This document shows positions 1 to 7,746 of a stretch of 64,000 bases of DNA, one piece after another. The notes under the pieces were generated by a model. It had not been told where the DNA came from. It made no database searches and saw nothing but the letters and a program-made list of their open reading frames with translations. The DNA lies in the NCBI RefSeq assembly GCF_003367395.1, contig NZ_CP031417.1:3348001-3412000 (forward strand). The letters run 5' to 3'. Origin of the DNA: Pseudolabrys taiwanensis. GTDB lineage: Bacteria; Pseudomonadota; Alphaproteobacteria; Rhizobiales; Xanthobacteraceae. The position numbers and the translations under genes were made by a program. The first letter of the stretch is position 1. Each line of letters begins with the position of its first letter.

Positions 1-99
1 GGACCGCAGCTCAACCGCATCCGCCAGATCATCATGGTCAACCTGCCGCTAGGGCTGATCGTGGCCGTGATCGGCGGCACGGGACGGTATTGGGGATAG
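1..99 (+). CDS. C-terminal end of an integral membrane protein (partial)
   Basis: The first frame is open from the window edge to a TAG at 97-99. It gives 32 residues ending in NLPLGLIVAVIGGTGRYWG, a hydrophobic segment followed by a short polar tail. The stop is followed directly by a palindromic repeat. The hydrophobic C-terminus suggests the last transmembrane helix of a small membrane protein. The family cannot be assigned because the 5' part lies outside the window. Confidence 0.55.
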   Translation, partial: GPQLNRIRQIIMVNLPLGLIVAVIGGTGRYWG

Positions 100-124
100 A
101 CCCAAACGCGCGCCGCACGCACAG

Positions 125-240
125 CGTCATGCCCGGGCTTGACCCGGGCATCCATGATGACGCCCCGCAAGCACGTCATTACTGGCTCGCTTGTGGAGTC
201 TGAATCATGGATTGCCGGGTCAAGCCCGGCAATGACAGCG
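125..240. repeat. Palindromic repeat, family D (two outward-related arms)
   Basis: CATGCCCGGGCTTGACCCGG near the left end is answered by ATTGCCGGGTCAAGCCCGGC near the right end, and each arm is itself an imperfect palindrome. A related short element lies at 2512-2558. This style of repeat is common between genes in Hyphomicrobiales. It lies between a + strand stop and a - strand stop, so it may act as a bidirectional terminator (inference). Confidence 0.7.
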
Positions 241-258
241 CGAACAAACGCCCGAGCT

Positions 259-1758
259 TTAAATCGTCTGATTGTATTCGCCGACTTCCGGATGCGTGCG
301 CAGCACGCCGTCGATCGCCTTGAACATGTCGCGCATGCGCTGCTCCGACGCCGGGCTTTCGACCACGACCACCAGCTCCGGCTTGTTCGACGAGGCGCGC
401 ACCAGGCCCCAAGTGCCGTCCTCGACCGTGACGCGCACGCCATTGACGGTGACGAGCTCGCGGATCGGCTGACCGGCGACCTGATCGCCCTTCGCCTTCG
501 CATCCTGGAAGTGCTTCACCACCGCATCGACAACGCCGTACTTCTTCTCGTCGTCGCAATGCGGCGACATGGTCGGCGAGCCCCAGGTCTTCGGCAGCGC
601 CTTGCGCAGGTCCGCCATGGACTTGTCGGGGTTGCGGTCGAGCATGTCGCAGACCGCAAGACCGAAGATCATGCCGTCGTCATAGCCACGGCCGAACGGC
701 TTGTTGAAGAAGAAGTGGCCTGACTTCTCGAAGCCCGCGACCGCGCCGAGTTCGTTGACGCGGCGCTTGATGTAGGAATGGCCGGTCTTCCAGTAATCGA
801 CCTTGACACCGTTCACCTTCAGCACCGGATCGGTGAGGAACAGGCCGGTCGACTTCACGTCGACGACGAAGGTCGAATTCTTGTGCAGCGCCGACATGTC
901 GCGCGCCAGCATCACGCCGACCTTGTCGGCGAAGATCTCCTCGCCTTCGTTGTCGACCACGCCGCAGCGATCGCCGTCGCCGTCGAAGCCGAGCGCGACG
1001 TCCGCCTTGTGCATGAGCACGGCGTCACGCATCGCATGCAGCATCTGCATGTCTTCGGTGTTGGGATTGTAGCGCGGAAAGGTGTGATCGAGATTGCAAT
1101 CGAGCGGCACCACTTCGCAACCAACCGCTTCGAGAATGCGCGGCGCGAACGCGCCCGCCGTGCCGTTGCCGCAGGCCGCCACGACCTTGAGCTTGCGCTT
1201 GATCTTCGGACGCTTGGTGAGATCGGCGATATAGCGTTCGGGGAAATTCTCGACGAACTCGTAGGAGCCGCCGCCGCTGAGATTGAACTGTGCGCCAAGC
1301 ACGATTTCCTTCAGCCGCGTCATTTCCGTGGGGCCGAAGGTAAGCGGCCGGTTGGCGCCCATCTTCACGCCGGTCCAGCCATTGTCGTTGTGCGAGGCGG
1401 TCACCATCGCAACGCACGGCACGTCCAGTTCGAACTGCGCGAAATAGGCCATCGGCGTGATCGCAAGACCGATGTCGTAAACCTTGCAGCCGGCCGCCAT
1501 CAGGCCGGAGATCAGCGCCATCTTCACCGACGCGGAGTAGCTGCGAAAATCGTGGCCCGTCACGATCTCCGCCTTGATGCCCATCTCGCGGATCATCGTG
1601 CCAAGACCCATCCCCAGCGCCTGCGCGCCCATGAGGTTGAGTTCTTTTTCAAGGAGCCAGCGTGCGTCGTATTCGCGAAAGCCGGTCGGTTTCACGAGCG
1701 GCGAGGATTCGTAGTCGTAAGTATTTGGCGTGAGCGCGGATTTCGGCGTCGGAAACAT
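259..1758 (-). CDS. Phosphomannomutase/phosphoglucomutase
   Basis: Alpha-D-phosphohexomutase of about 499 residues. It interconverts the 6-phosphate and 1-phosphate of mannose or glucose, feeding nucleotide-sugar and surface-polysaccharide synthesis in the cytoplasm. The active-site serine loop TASHNDNGWTG is at residues 120-129 (S122). The metal-binding loop DGDGDRCG, the sugar-specificity element EKSGH and a C-terminal phosphate-binding region (RASSNKPEL) follow in family order. The ATG at 1758 is chosen over an upstream in-frame start at 1809 because a GAGGA ribosome site lies just before it. UDP-glucose dehydrogenase further right is a plausible pathway partner. Mannose and glucose preference cannot be separated by sequence reading. 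Confidence 0.9.
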   Translation of the reverse strand: MFPTPKSALTPNTYDYESSPLVKPTGFREYDARWLLEKELNLMGAQALGMGLGTMIREMGIKAEIVTGHDFRSYSASVKMALISGLMAAGCKVYDIGLAITPMAYFAQFELDVPCVAMVTASHNDNGWTGVKMGANRPLTFGPTEMTRLKEIVLGAQFNLSGGGSYEFVENFPERYIADLTKRPKIKRKLKVVAACGNGTAGAFAPRILEAVGCEVVPLDCNLDHTFPRYNPNTEDMQMLHAMRDAVLMHKADVALGFDGDGDRCGVVDNEGEEIFADKVGVMLARDMSALHKNSTFVVDVKSTGLFLTDPVLKVNGVKVDYWKTGHSYIKRRVNELGAVAGFEKSGHFFFNKPFGRGYDDGMIFGLAVCDMLDRNPDKSMADLRKALPKTWGSPTMSPHCDDEKKYGVVDAVVKHFQDAKAKGDQVAGQPIRELVTVNGVRVTVEDGTWGLVRASSNKPELVVVVESPASEQRMRDMFKAIDGVLRTHPEVGEYNQTI

Positions 1759-1863
1759 CAAGGTCCTCGAAATGGAAAAGTAAAGCGGGCGGGGAGTTCC
1801 ATACCTCAACGCGGAACCGACGGCAAAGTGCCGTGCGACTTAGGTCGGAAGATGGCCGGGAAG

Positions 1864-2382
1864 CTATTGCTCCAGCACCATGCGTCCGCCAGCATATTCA
1901 TAACGCTTGAGACGCGACAGGAATGAGACGCCGAGCAGGTTCGTATCGAGCGCCCTGTCGGGCAGCACCAGCGCTTGTACGTCGTAGACGGTGATACCGC
2001 CGACCTCGATCCGCTCGAGCTTCATCGGCGCGGCCTTGACCTTGCCGTTGGCAGTGGAGACGACGGCCACGTAGTCGACCGGCCGTGGACGGATGCCGAT
2101 CCGCGCGGCATCGCTCTCACGCAGCGCCACGGTCGAAGCGCCGGTGTCGACCATGAAATCGACGAAGCGTCCATCGATCCGCGCCTCGACCTTGAAGTGA
2201 CCCATACGGTCGGCGTTCAGCATCATGCTGCGGCCGGATGTTACCGGCTGACGCGGCTCGTTAACAGCCTGGCGCGTCGCGGCCTGCGCAGGTTCGCCGG
2301 CGGTAACCGCCTTGTCGGCGTAGCGGGCGACATAACCGCCGATGAGCAGCACGGCGACGGCGAGGATCAGTATCTGGCGCAT
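1864..2382 (-). CDS. Retropepsin-like aspartic protease, TIGR02281 type, membrane-anchored
   Basis: This 172-residue protein has an N-terminal hydrophobic anchor (residues 1-18, MRQILILAVAVLLIGGYV) and a single retropepsin-like domain. The catalytic triad motif is FMVDTGAST, followed by the flap region and NLLGVSFLSRL near the C-terminus, as in the clan AA protease family TIGR02281. One Asp per chain implies an active homodimer, as in retropepsins. It is probably exported to the periplasmic side of the inner membrane. The substrate is unknown. It is encoded in the same direction as phosphomannomutase and may be cotranscribed with it. Confidence 0.85.
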   Translation of the reverse strand: MRQILILAVAVLLIGGYVARYADKAVTAGEPAQAATRQAVNEPRQPVTSGRSMMLNADRMGHFKVEARIDGRFVDFMVDTGASTVALRESDAARIGIRPRPVDYVAVVSTANGKVKAAPMKLERIEVGGITVYDVQALVLPDRALDTNLLGVSFLSRLKRYEYAGGRMVLEQ

Positions 2383-2511
2383 GACAAGGCCCGTTGGTGG
2401 CGGCGGTGTCCTGCCATGGGCCCTGCCAACGCGGGCTTAACGCCAGCACCGGGCGCCCTGGCATGCTGACCAATCGCTTAAGCGGATGTCGACAATTTTA
2501 ATGAACCCGCT

Positions 2512-2558
2512 CTGTCATGCCGGGCCGCCTCGCTTCGCTTGGCCCTCGGAATGACAGC
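2512..2558. repeat. Short palindromic repeat, family D-like
   Basis: TGTCATGCCGGGCC and GGCCCTCGGAATGACAGC flank a small inner palindrome (CCTCGCTTCGCTTGG). The ends resemble those of the element at 125-240. It lies just beyond the hrpB stop codon and may form an RNA hairpin at that 3' end. Confidence 0.6.
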
Positions 2559-2563
2559 GCTCG

Positions 2564-5029
2564 TTATTGCCCGCGCGGCTTGGCGCGGCGGGTGGGCGGC
2601 GCATTGGCTGGATCGGCTGGCCAGGGATGACGCGGATAGCGGCCACGCATCTCGACGCGGACATCGGCATAGCTGCCGTGCCAGAAGCCCGGCAGGTCGC
2701 GCGTGATCTGCACCGGCTTGTGCCCCGGCGAGAGGAGTTCGATCACCAGCGGCACACGGCCGTCGGCGATCGACGGATGCTTCGACAGCCCGAACAACTC
2801 CTGCACGCGGATCGAAATCGTCGGCCCCTGCTCCGCCTCGTAGTCGATCGGCACTGCCGTGCCGGTCGGCGCGGTGAAATGCGTCGGCGCTTCCTCGTCG
2901 AGACGGCGGCGCAAATTCCATGGCACCGGCCCCATCACCGCGTCGGACAATTCATCCGCGCCGATCTGGCTGCGCGACGTCTTATCGATCAAGATCGGCT
3001 CGAGCCAGTCGGCGGTGTTGAGCGCAAGACCCTCGTTGGAAAGGTCCGGCCATTCGTCTCCTTCCGCTTTGCGCAGGAAGCCAACGCGCTTGCGGAATTG
3101 CAGCGCCGCTTTGCTCCACGGCAATTTGTCGAGGCCCAGCGAGACGATGCCTTGCGCCAAAGTGCGCGCCGTGTCGGCGTCGGGCGACACTTGCTTGATC
3201 TGCTCGGCCAACACCAGCGCGCCCAGCCGGCGTGTGCGGCGGGCGCGCAGCGATGCCGAGCCATTGTCGAAAGTGACGGCGTCGCGATCTTCGATCTTGC
3301 CGCCGAAGCGTGCTTCGATCTCGGGCAGCGTGATCGGCGCCGCCAGGAGGATGCGGCTCTGCACCGCCGCGCCGGTGAGTTCGGCGACGGCCAGGAATGC
3401 CTCGCGCGCGAGCGATGACGCCGGATCGACGTTGCCGCCGCGGCCATTGGCCAGCAGGAAAGCGCCCGTGCCGCCGCCACGGCTTTTGGCGATGCGATCG
3501 GGATAGCCGAGGGCAAGGATCTCCCCTGCCGATATTTCGCCGGCACCGCGGCCGCCGGCCGTGTCGGCCCACCGCTTCACCATCGCGCGCGCGTCCTCGG
3601 CGCGCTTGGAGCGATCACGCCGGAATTGGTCGAGGCGGTGCTCGAGATTGACGTCATCGCCGCCGAGCCCGCGCTCGGTGACGATCGCGGCGACGGTCGC
3701 CGCCATGTCGCCGGCGCCTTCGGCCGCCGCGTCGACCACCATGCGCGCCAGCCGCGGCGGCAACGGCAATTGGCGCAGCTTGCGCCCTTCCTCGGTGATG
3801 CGGCCTTGCGCATCGATCGCGTTGAGTTCCGTGAGCAACGTCTTGGCTTCACTGAGCGCCGCCGACGGCGGCTGATCGAGGAAGGCGAGCGTGCTGGGAT
3901 CCGTCGCGCCCCATTGCGCGAGATCGAGCACGAAGCTCGACAGGTCGGCGGACAGAATCACCGGCCGCGTATAGGCTTCGAGCGAACCGGTCTGCGGCTC
4001 GTCCCACAAACGGTAGCACACACCCGGCTCGGTGCGGCCGGCGCGGCCGCGGCGCTGGTCGGCGGCCGCGCGCGACACGCGCACCGTCTCGAGTCGCGTG
4101 ATGCCGACATCGGGCTCGTAGCGCGGCACGCGCGACAGGCCGCTGTCGATCACCACGCGCACGCCTTCGATGGTCAGAGACGTTTCGGCGATCGAGGTTG
4201 CCAGCACCACCTTGCGGCGACCGGCCGGCGCCGGCGCGATGGCGCGGTCCTGATCGCGCATGTCGAGCGCGCCAAACAACGCGACGACGTCGACCGATGG
4301 ATCGCGCACGCGTTCTTTCAGAAGCGTTTCGGCGCGGCGGATTTCGCCGGCGCCCGGCAGGAAGACGAGCAAAGAGCCGGGCTCAGCGCGCAGCGCACGT
4401 TCGACCGCGTCCGCCACCTGGTTCTCGATGCGCGCCCGCGGATCGCGGCCGAGATAACGCGTCTCGACCGGAAAGGCGCGACCCTCGCTCTCCACCACCG
4501 GCGCATTGCCGAGGAGCGAGGCGACACGCGCACCGTCGAGCGTCGCTGACATGACCAGCAGCCTGAGGTCCTCGCGCAGCCCCTGTTGCGCGTCGCGCGC
4601 CAAAGCGAGACCGAGATCGGCGTCGAGCGAACGCTCATGGAATTCGTCGAAGAGCACGGCGGCGATGCCGTCGAGGGAAGGGTCGTCCAGCACCAGCCGG
4701 GTGAAGATGCCTTCGGTGACCACTTCGATCCGCGTGCGTTTGGACACCTTCGAGCCGAAACGCACCCGCAGACCGACCGTGTCGCCGACCTGTTCACCGA
4801 GTGTCGCCGCCATGCGCGACGCCGCCGCCCGCGCCGCGAGCCGCCGCGGCTCCAACACCAGCACCTTCTTGTCCGTCGCCCATGCTTCGTCGATCAGCAC
4901 CAGCGGCACGCGCGTCGTCTTGCCGGCGCCGGGCGGCGCCACCAGCACGGCGGCGTTGCTCGTACCGAGGGCGCTGACCAGCCCCGGCAGCGCGGCGTCG
5001 ATGGGAAGGGGTGAAGAGAAGGTGCGCAT
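2564..5029 (-). CDS. hrpB: ATP-dependent helicase HrpB
   Basis: This 821-residue DEAH-box-type RNA helicase has the HrpB layout. Walker A is PPGAGKTTRVP (about residues 32-42) and the DExH motif is LFDEFHERS. The SAT motif is VMSATLDG, and motif VI is DQRRGRAGRTEPG. HrpB-specific C-terminal regions (HA2, HrpB_C) end near PGFWHGSYADVRVEMRGRYPR... as in the family. Length matches the usual 810-850 residues. The cellular role of HrpB is poorly defined; it is distinct from HrpA and from type III secretion HrpB. It is flanked by repeats on both sides, suggesting its own transcript. Confidence 0.95.
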   Translation of the reverse strand: MRTFSSPLPIDAALPGLVSALGTSNAAVLVAPPGAGKTTRVPLVLIDEAWATDKKVLVLEPRRLAARAAASRMAATLGEQVGDTVGLRVRFGSKVSKRTRIEVVTEGIFTRLVLDDPSLDGIAAVLFDEFHERSLDADLGLALARDAQQGLREDLRLLVMSATLDGARVASLLGNAPVVESEGRAFPVETRYLGRDPRARIENQVADAVERALRAEPGSLLVFLPGAGEIRRAETLLKERVRDPSVDVVALFGALDMRDQDRAIAPAPAGRRKVVLATSIAETSLTIEGVRVVIDSGLSRVPRYEPDVGITRLETVRVSRAAADQRRGRAGRTEPGVCYRLWDEPQTGSLEAYTRPVILSADLSSFVLDLAQWGATDPSTLAFLDQPPSAALSEAKTLLTELNAIDAQGRITEEGRKLRQLPLPPRLARMVVDAAAEGAGDMAATVAAIVTERGLGGDDVNLEHRLDQFRRDRSKRAEDARAMVKRWADTAGGRGAGEISAGEILALGYPDRIAKSRGGGTGAFLLANGRGGNVDPASSLAREAFLAVAELTGAAVQSRILLAAPITLPEIEARFGGKIEDRDAVTFDNGSASLRARRTRRLGALVLAEQIKQVSPDADTARTLAQGIVSLGLDKLPWSKAALQFRKRVGFLRKAEGDEWPDLSNEGLALNTADWLEPILIDKTSRSQIGADELSDAVMGPVPWNLRRRLDEEAPTHFTAPTGTAVPIDYEAEQGPTISIRVQELFGLSKHPSIADGRVPLVIELLSPGHKPVQITRDLPGFWHGSYADVRVEMRGRYPRHPWPADPANAPPTRRAKPRGQ

Positions 5030-5038
5030 CTGGCCTTG

Positions 5039-5142
5039 TCGTCCCCGCGAAGGCGGGGACCCATACTCCTCGGCTTAGCAGATTTGCTGCGGAGTATGGG
5101 TCCCGGGCCTCGCGCGCAAGAGCGCGCTCGCCCGGGACGACA
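5039..5142. repeat. Palindromic repeat, family A
   Basis: The left arm GTCCCCGCGAAGGCGGGGAC and the right arm (GGGTCCCGGGCC ... GCCCGGGACGAC) flank a longer dyad in which CCATACTCC is answered by GGAGTATGG. Related elements occur at 32428, 52263, 56821 and 63056. It lies just upstream of the hrpB start and just downstream of the UDP-glucose dehydrogenase stop. Confidence 0.75.
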
Positions 5143-5162
5143 GAAGCCCAGGCCTTCCTAAT

Positions 5163-6476
5163 CTAAGCCTTCCTCGCCCGGCCGACGCCCTCATAGGCGA
5201 AGCCGTGGCGCGCCGCTTCTTCCGGACGGTAGACGTTGCGCAGGTCGACGAGAACCGGGCGCTCCATAACGGTCTTGAGGCGGACGAAATCGAGCGCGCG
5301 GAATTGCTCCCATTCGGTGACGATCACCAGCGCCGAGGCGTCCGCCGCGCAGTCATAGGCGTCCTTGCAGAAAGCGACGTTGGAGACATAGGCCTTCGCC
5401 TGCTCCATGCCCTCGGGATCGTAGGCCCGCACCTTGGCGCCCATGTCCTGCAACGCCGTGATGATCGGAATCGACGGCGCTTCGCGCATGTCGTCGGTGT
5501 TCGGCTTGAAGGTGAGACCGAGCACGGCCACCGTCTTGCCGCGCACCTCGCCGTTGAGCGCGACCGAGACCTTGCGGGCCATCGCCCGCTTGCGCGCGTC
5601 GTTGACCGACACCACCGCCTCGATGATGCGCAGCGGCGCCTCGTTGTCCTGGCCGGTCTTCAGTAGCGCCAGCGTATCCTTGGGAAAGCACGAGCCGCCA
5701 TAGCCCGGACCGGCATGCAGGAATTTGGAGCCGATGCGGTTGTCGAGACCGATGCCGCGCGCGATCTCCTGCACGTCGGCGCCGACCTTCTCGGCGAGAT
5801 CGGCGATCTCGTTGATGAAGGTGATCTTGGTCGCGAGGAAGGCGTTGGCGGCGTATTTGATCAACTCCGCCGTGCGCCGTTCGGTGAACAGGATCGGCGA
5901 GCGGTTGAGATAAAGCGGGCGGTACAGGTCGTTCGTCACCTCGCGCGCGCGCACATTGCCGGTGCCGACGACGATGCGATCGGGATGCTTGAAGTCCTGG
6001 ATGGCGGCGCCTTCGCGCAGGAATTCCGGGTTCGAGACCACCGCGCAATCGGCGTCGGGCCGGGTTTCGGCAATGATGCGTTCGACTTCGTCGCCGGTGC
6101 CGACCGGCACTGTCGACTTGGTGATCACCACGGTGAAGCCTTCGAGCGCGGCCGCGATCTCGCGCGCGGCGTCGAACACGTAGGACAGGTCGGCGTGGCC
6201 GTCGCCGCGCCGGGACGGCGTGCCGACGGCGATGAACACCGCGTCGGCGGCGGCAACCGCCGGCTTGAGCTCCGTGGTGAACTTGAGCCGCCCGTCGCGC
6301 GCGTTGGTCGCGACCAAAGTATCAAGCCCGGGCTCGAAGATCGGGATTTCGCCGCGCTCGAGCGCCGCGATCTTGGCCTTGTCCTTATCGACACAGATAA
6401 CTTCGTGGCCGAAGTCGGCGAAACAGGCCCCGGAAACGAGGCCGACATAGCCGGTGCCGATCATGGCGACGCGCAT
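5163..6476 (-). CDS. ugd: UDP-glucose 6-dehydrogenase
   Basis: This 437-residue enzyme oxidises UDP-glucose to UDP-glucuronate with two NAD+, supplying surface polysaccharides. The N-terminal Rossmann motif is IGTGYVGLVSG (residues 6-16). Residues STVPVGTGDE (121-130) belong to the NAD/substrate region. The catalytic cysteine is C263 in GYGGSCFPKD. The C-terminal UDP-binding domain carries KPNTDDMREAPS. Length is normal. It lacks polysaccharide neighbours on the left except phosphomannomutase 3.4 kb away; an acyltransferase-3 gene starts divergently on the right, which fits a polysaccharide theme. Confidence 0.95.
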   Translation of the reverse strand: MRVAMIGTGYVGLVSGACFADFGHEVICVDKDKAKIAALERGEIPIFEPGLDTLVATNARDGRLKFTTELKPAVAAADAVFIAVGTPSRRGDGHADLSYVFDAAREIAAALEGFTVVITKSTVPVGTGDEVERIIAETRPDADCAVVSNPEFLREGAAIQDFKHPDRIVVGTGNVRAREVTNDLYRPLYLNRSPILFTERRTAELIKYAANAFLATKITFINEIADLAEKVGADVQEIARGIGLDNRIGSKFLHAGPGYGGSCFPKDTLALLKTGQDNEAPLRIIEAVVSVNDARKRAMARKVSVALNGEVRGKTVAVLGLTFKPNTDDMREAPSIPIITALQDMGAKVRAYDPEGMEQAKAYVSNVAFCKDAYDCAADASALVIVTEWEQFRALDFVRLKTVMERPVLVDLRNVYRPEEAARHGFAYEGVGRARKA

Positions 6477-6633
6477 GGGGAAGTCCGTTGCTGGGATGGT
6501 TAATCATTCGGGACCGAAGACCCTTGGGGGTGCTTAGCAGAGCCGGCCCGGACAGGCGAGAGGTAGCGCGAAACCGTCAAGATTCCGCAGTCGCGTAAAG
6601 ACGATTGAAACCGCTTCCGGGCACATTCGTTCC

Positions 6634-7689
6634 ATGGCACTGCACACCGATCCCGCTGGAGCGGCCGGACCCGGCCGCGCGCGCGTCGACTGGGTCGACT
6701 ACGCGAAGGGATTCTGCATCGTTTTCGTCGTGATGATGCATTCGACGCTCGGCGTCGAAGAAGCGGCCGGCAAAAGCGGCTGGATGCACGTATTGGTCGA
6801 ATTCGCACGTCCGTTCCGCATGCCGGACTTCTTCATGATCTCCGGCCTGTTCCTGGCGCAGGTGATCGATCGCCCGTGGCGGCAATATCTCGATCGCAAG
6901 GTCGTGCATTTCGCCTATTTCTATGTCCTGTGGATGACGATCCAGTTCGCCTTCAAGGCGCCGGGAATGGCTGCCAGCATGGGCACGGCCGAAGTCGTCC
7001 GCCTCTATTTCCTGTCGTTCATCGATCCGTTCGGCACGCTCTGGTTCATCTATCTGCTGCCGATCTTCTTCGTCGTGGTGAAGCTGGCGCGCCGGGTGCC
7101 GGTGCCGCTGATCTGGGCGATCGGCGCGGCGCTCGAGATCGCGCATATCGAGACCGGCTGGATGGTGATCGACGAGTTCGCCAACCGCTTCGTCTTCTTC
7201 TACACTGGTTACATCTTCGCCTCGTCCATCTTCGCGCTGACGGCCCGTGTCCAGGCGCAGCCCGGCCTCGCCGCGCTGGGGCTTCTCGGCTGGGCGCTGG
7301 TCAACGGCGCGGCGGTCGCCGCCGGTGTCGCGGCCCTGCCCTTCATCTCGCTCGTGCTCGGCCTCATCGGCGCGGCCGCGGTCGTCTCCATCGCCGCGCT
7401 CATGGCCAAGAGCGACGTGTTCAAACCGCTGCGCTATTGCGGGCGCAATTCGATCGTCATCTATCTCGCCTTCTTCCTGCCGATGGCGATATCGCGCACG
7501 CTGCTGTTGCGCCTCGATCTGTTCGATGTCGGCACCATGTCGGTGTTGATCACCGCCTCGGGCGTGATCGGCTCGCTGCTCCTGTTCTGGGCGGTCCGCA
7601 ATACACCGGCAAAATTCCTGTTCGAGCGGCCCCTGCGGTTCCACCTCGCCGAGCCCAAGGCGAAGCCGGCGCTACAAGCGGCGGAATGA
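6634..7689 (+). CDS. Acyltransferase family 3 membrane protein
   Basis: This 351-residue integral membrane protein has about ten hydrophobic segments. The N-terminal RVDWVDYAKGFCIVFVVMMH matches the family start, with the conserved acidic residue and active-site His in the first helix. It also has MPDFFMISGLFLA, the RPF/F-IS-G pattern of the family. Members O-acetylate or otherwise acylate sugars of lipopolysaccharide, exopolysaccharide or osmoregulated glucans. The specific acceptor is unknown. It starts 157 bp from the divergent UDP-glucose dehydrogenase gene, a likely shared promoter region. Confidence 0.85.
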   Translation: MALHTDPAGAAGPGRARVDWVDYAKGFCIVFVVMMHSTLGVEEAAGKSGWMHVLVEFARPFRMPDFFMISGLFLAQVIDRPWRQYLDRKVVHFAYFYVLWMTIQFAFKAPGMAASMGTAEVVRLYFLSFIDPFGTLWFIYLLPIFFVVVKLARRVPVPLIWAIGAALEIAHIETGWMVIDEFANRFVFFYTGYIFASSIFALTARVQAQPGLAALGLLGWALVNGAAVAAGVAALPFISLVLGLIGAAAVVSIAALMAKSDVFKPLRYCGRNSIVIYLAFFLPMAISRTLLLRLDLFDVGTMSVLITASGVIGSLLLFWAVRNTPAKFLFERPLRFHLAEPKAKPALQAAE

Positions 7690-7746
7690 GTTCACAGGCA
7701 CCGCGCGCGCATTGATTCGGACGCCGTAACGGCCCACATTCGGGCC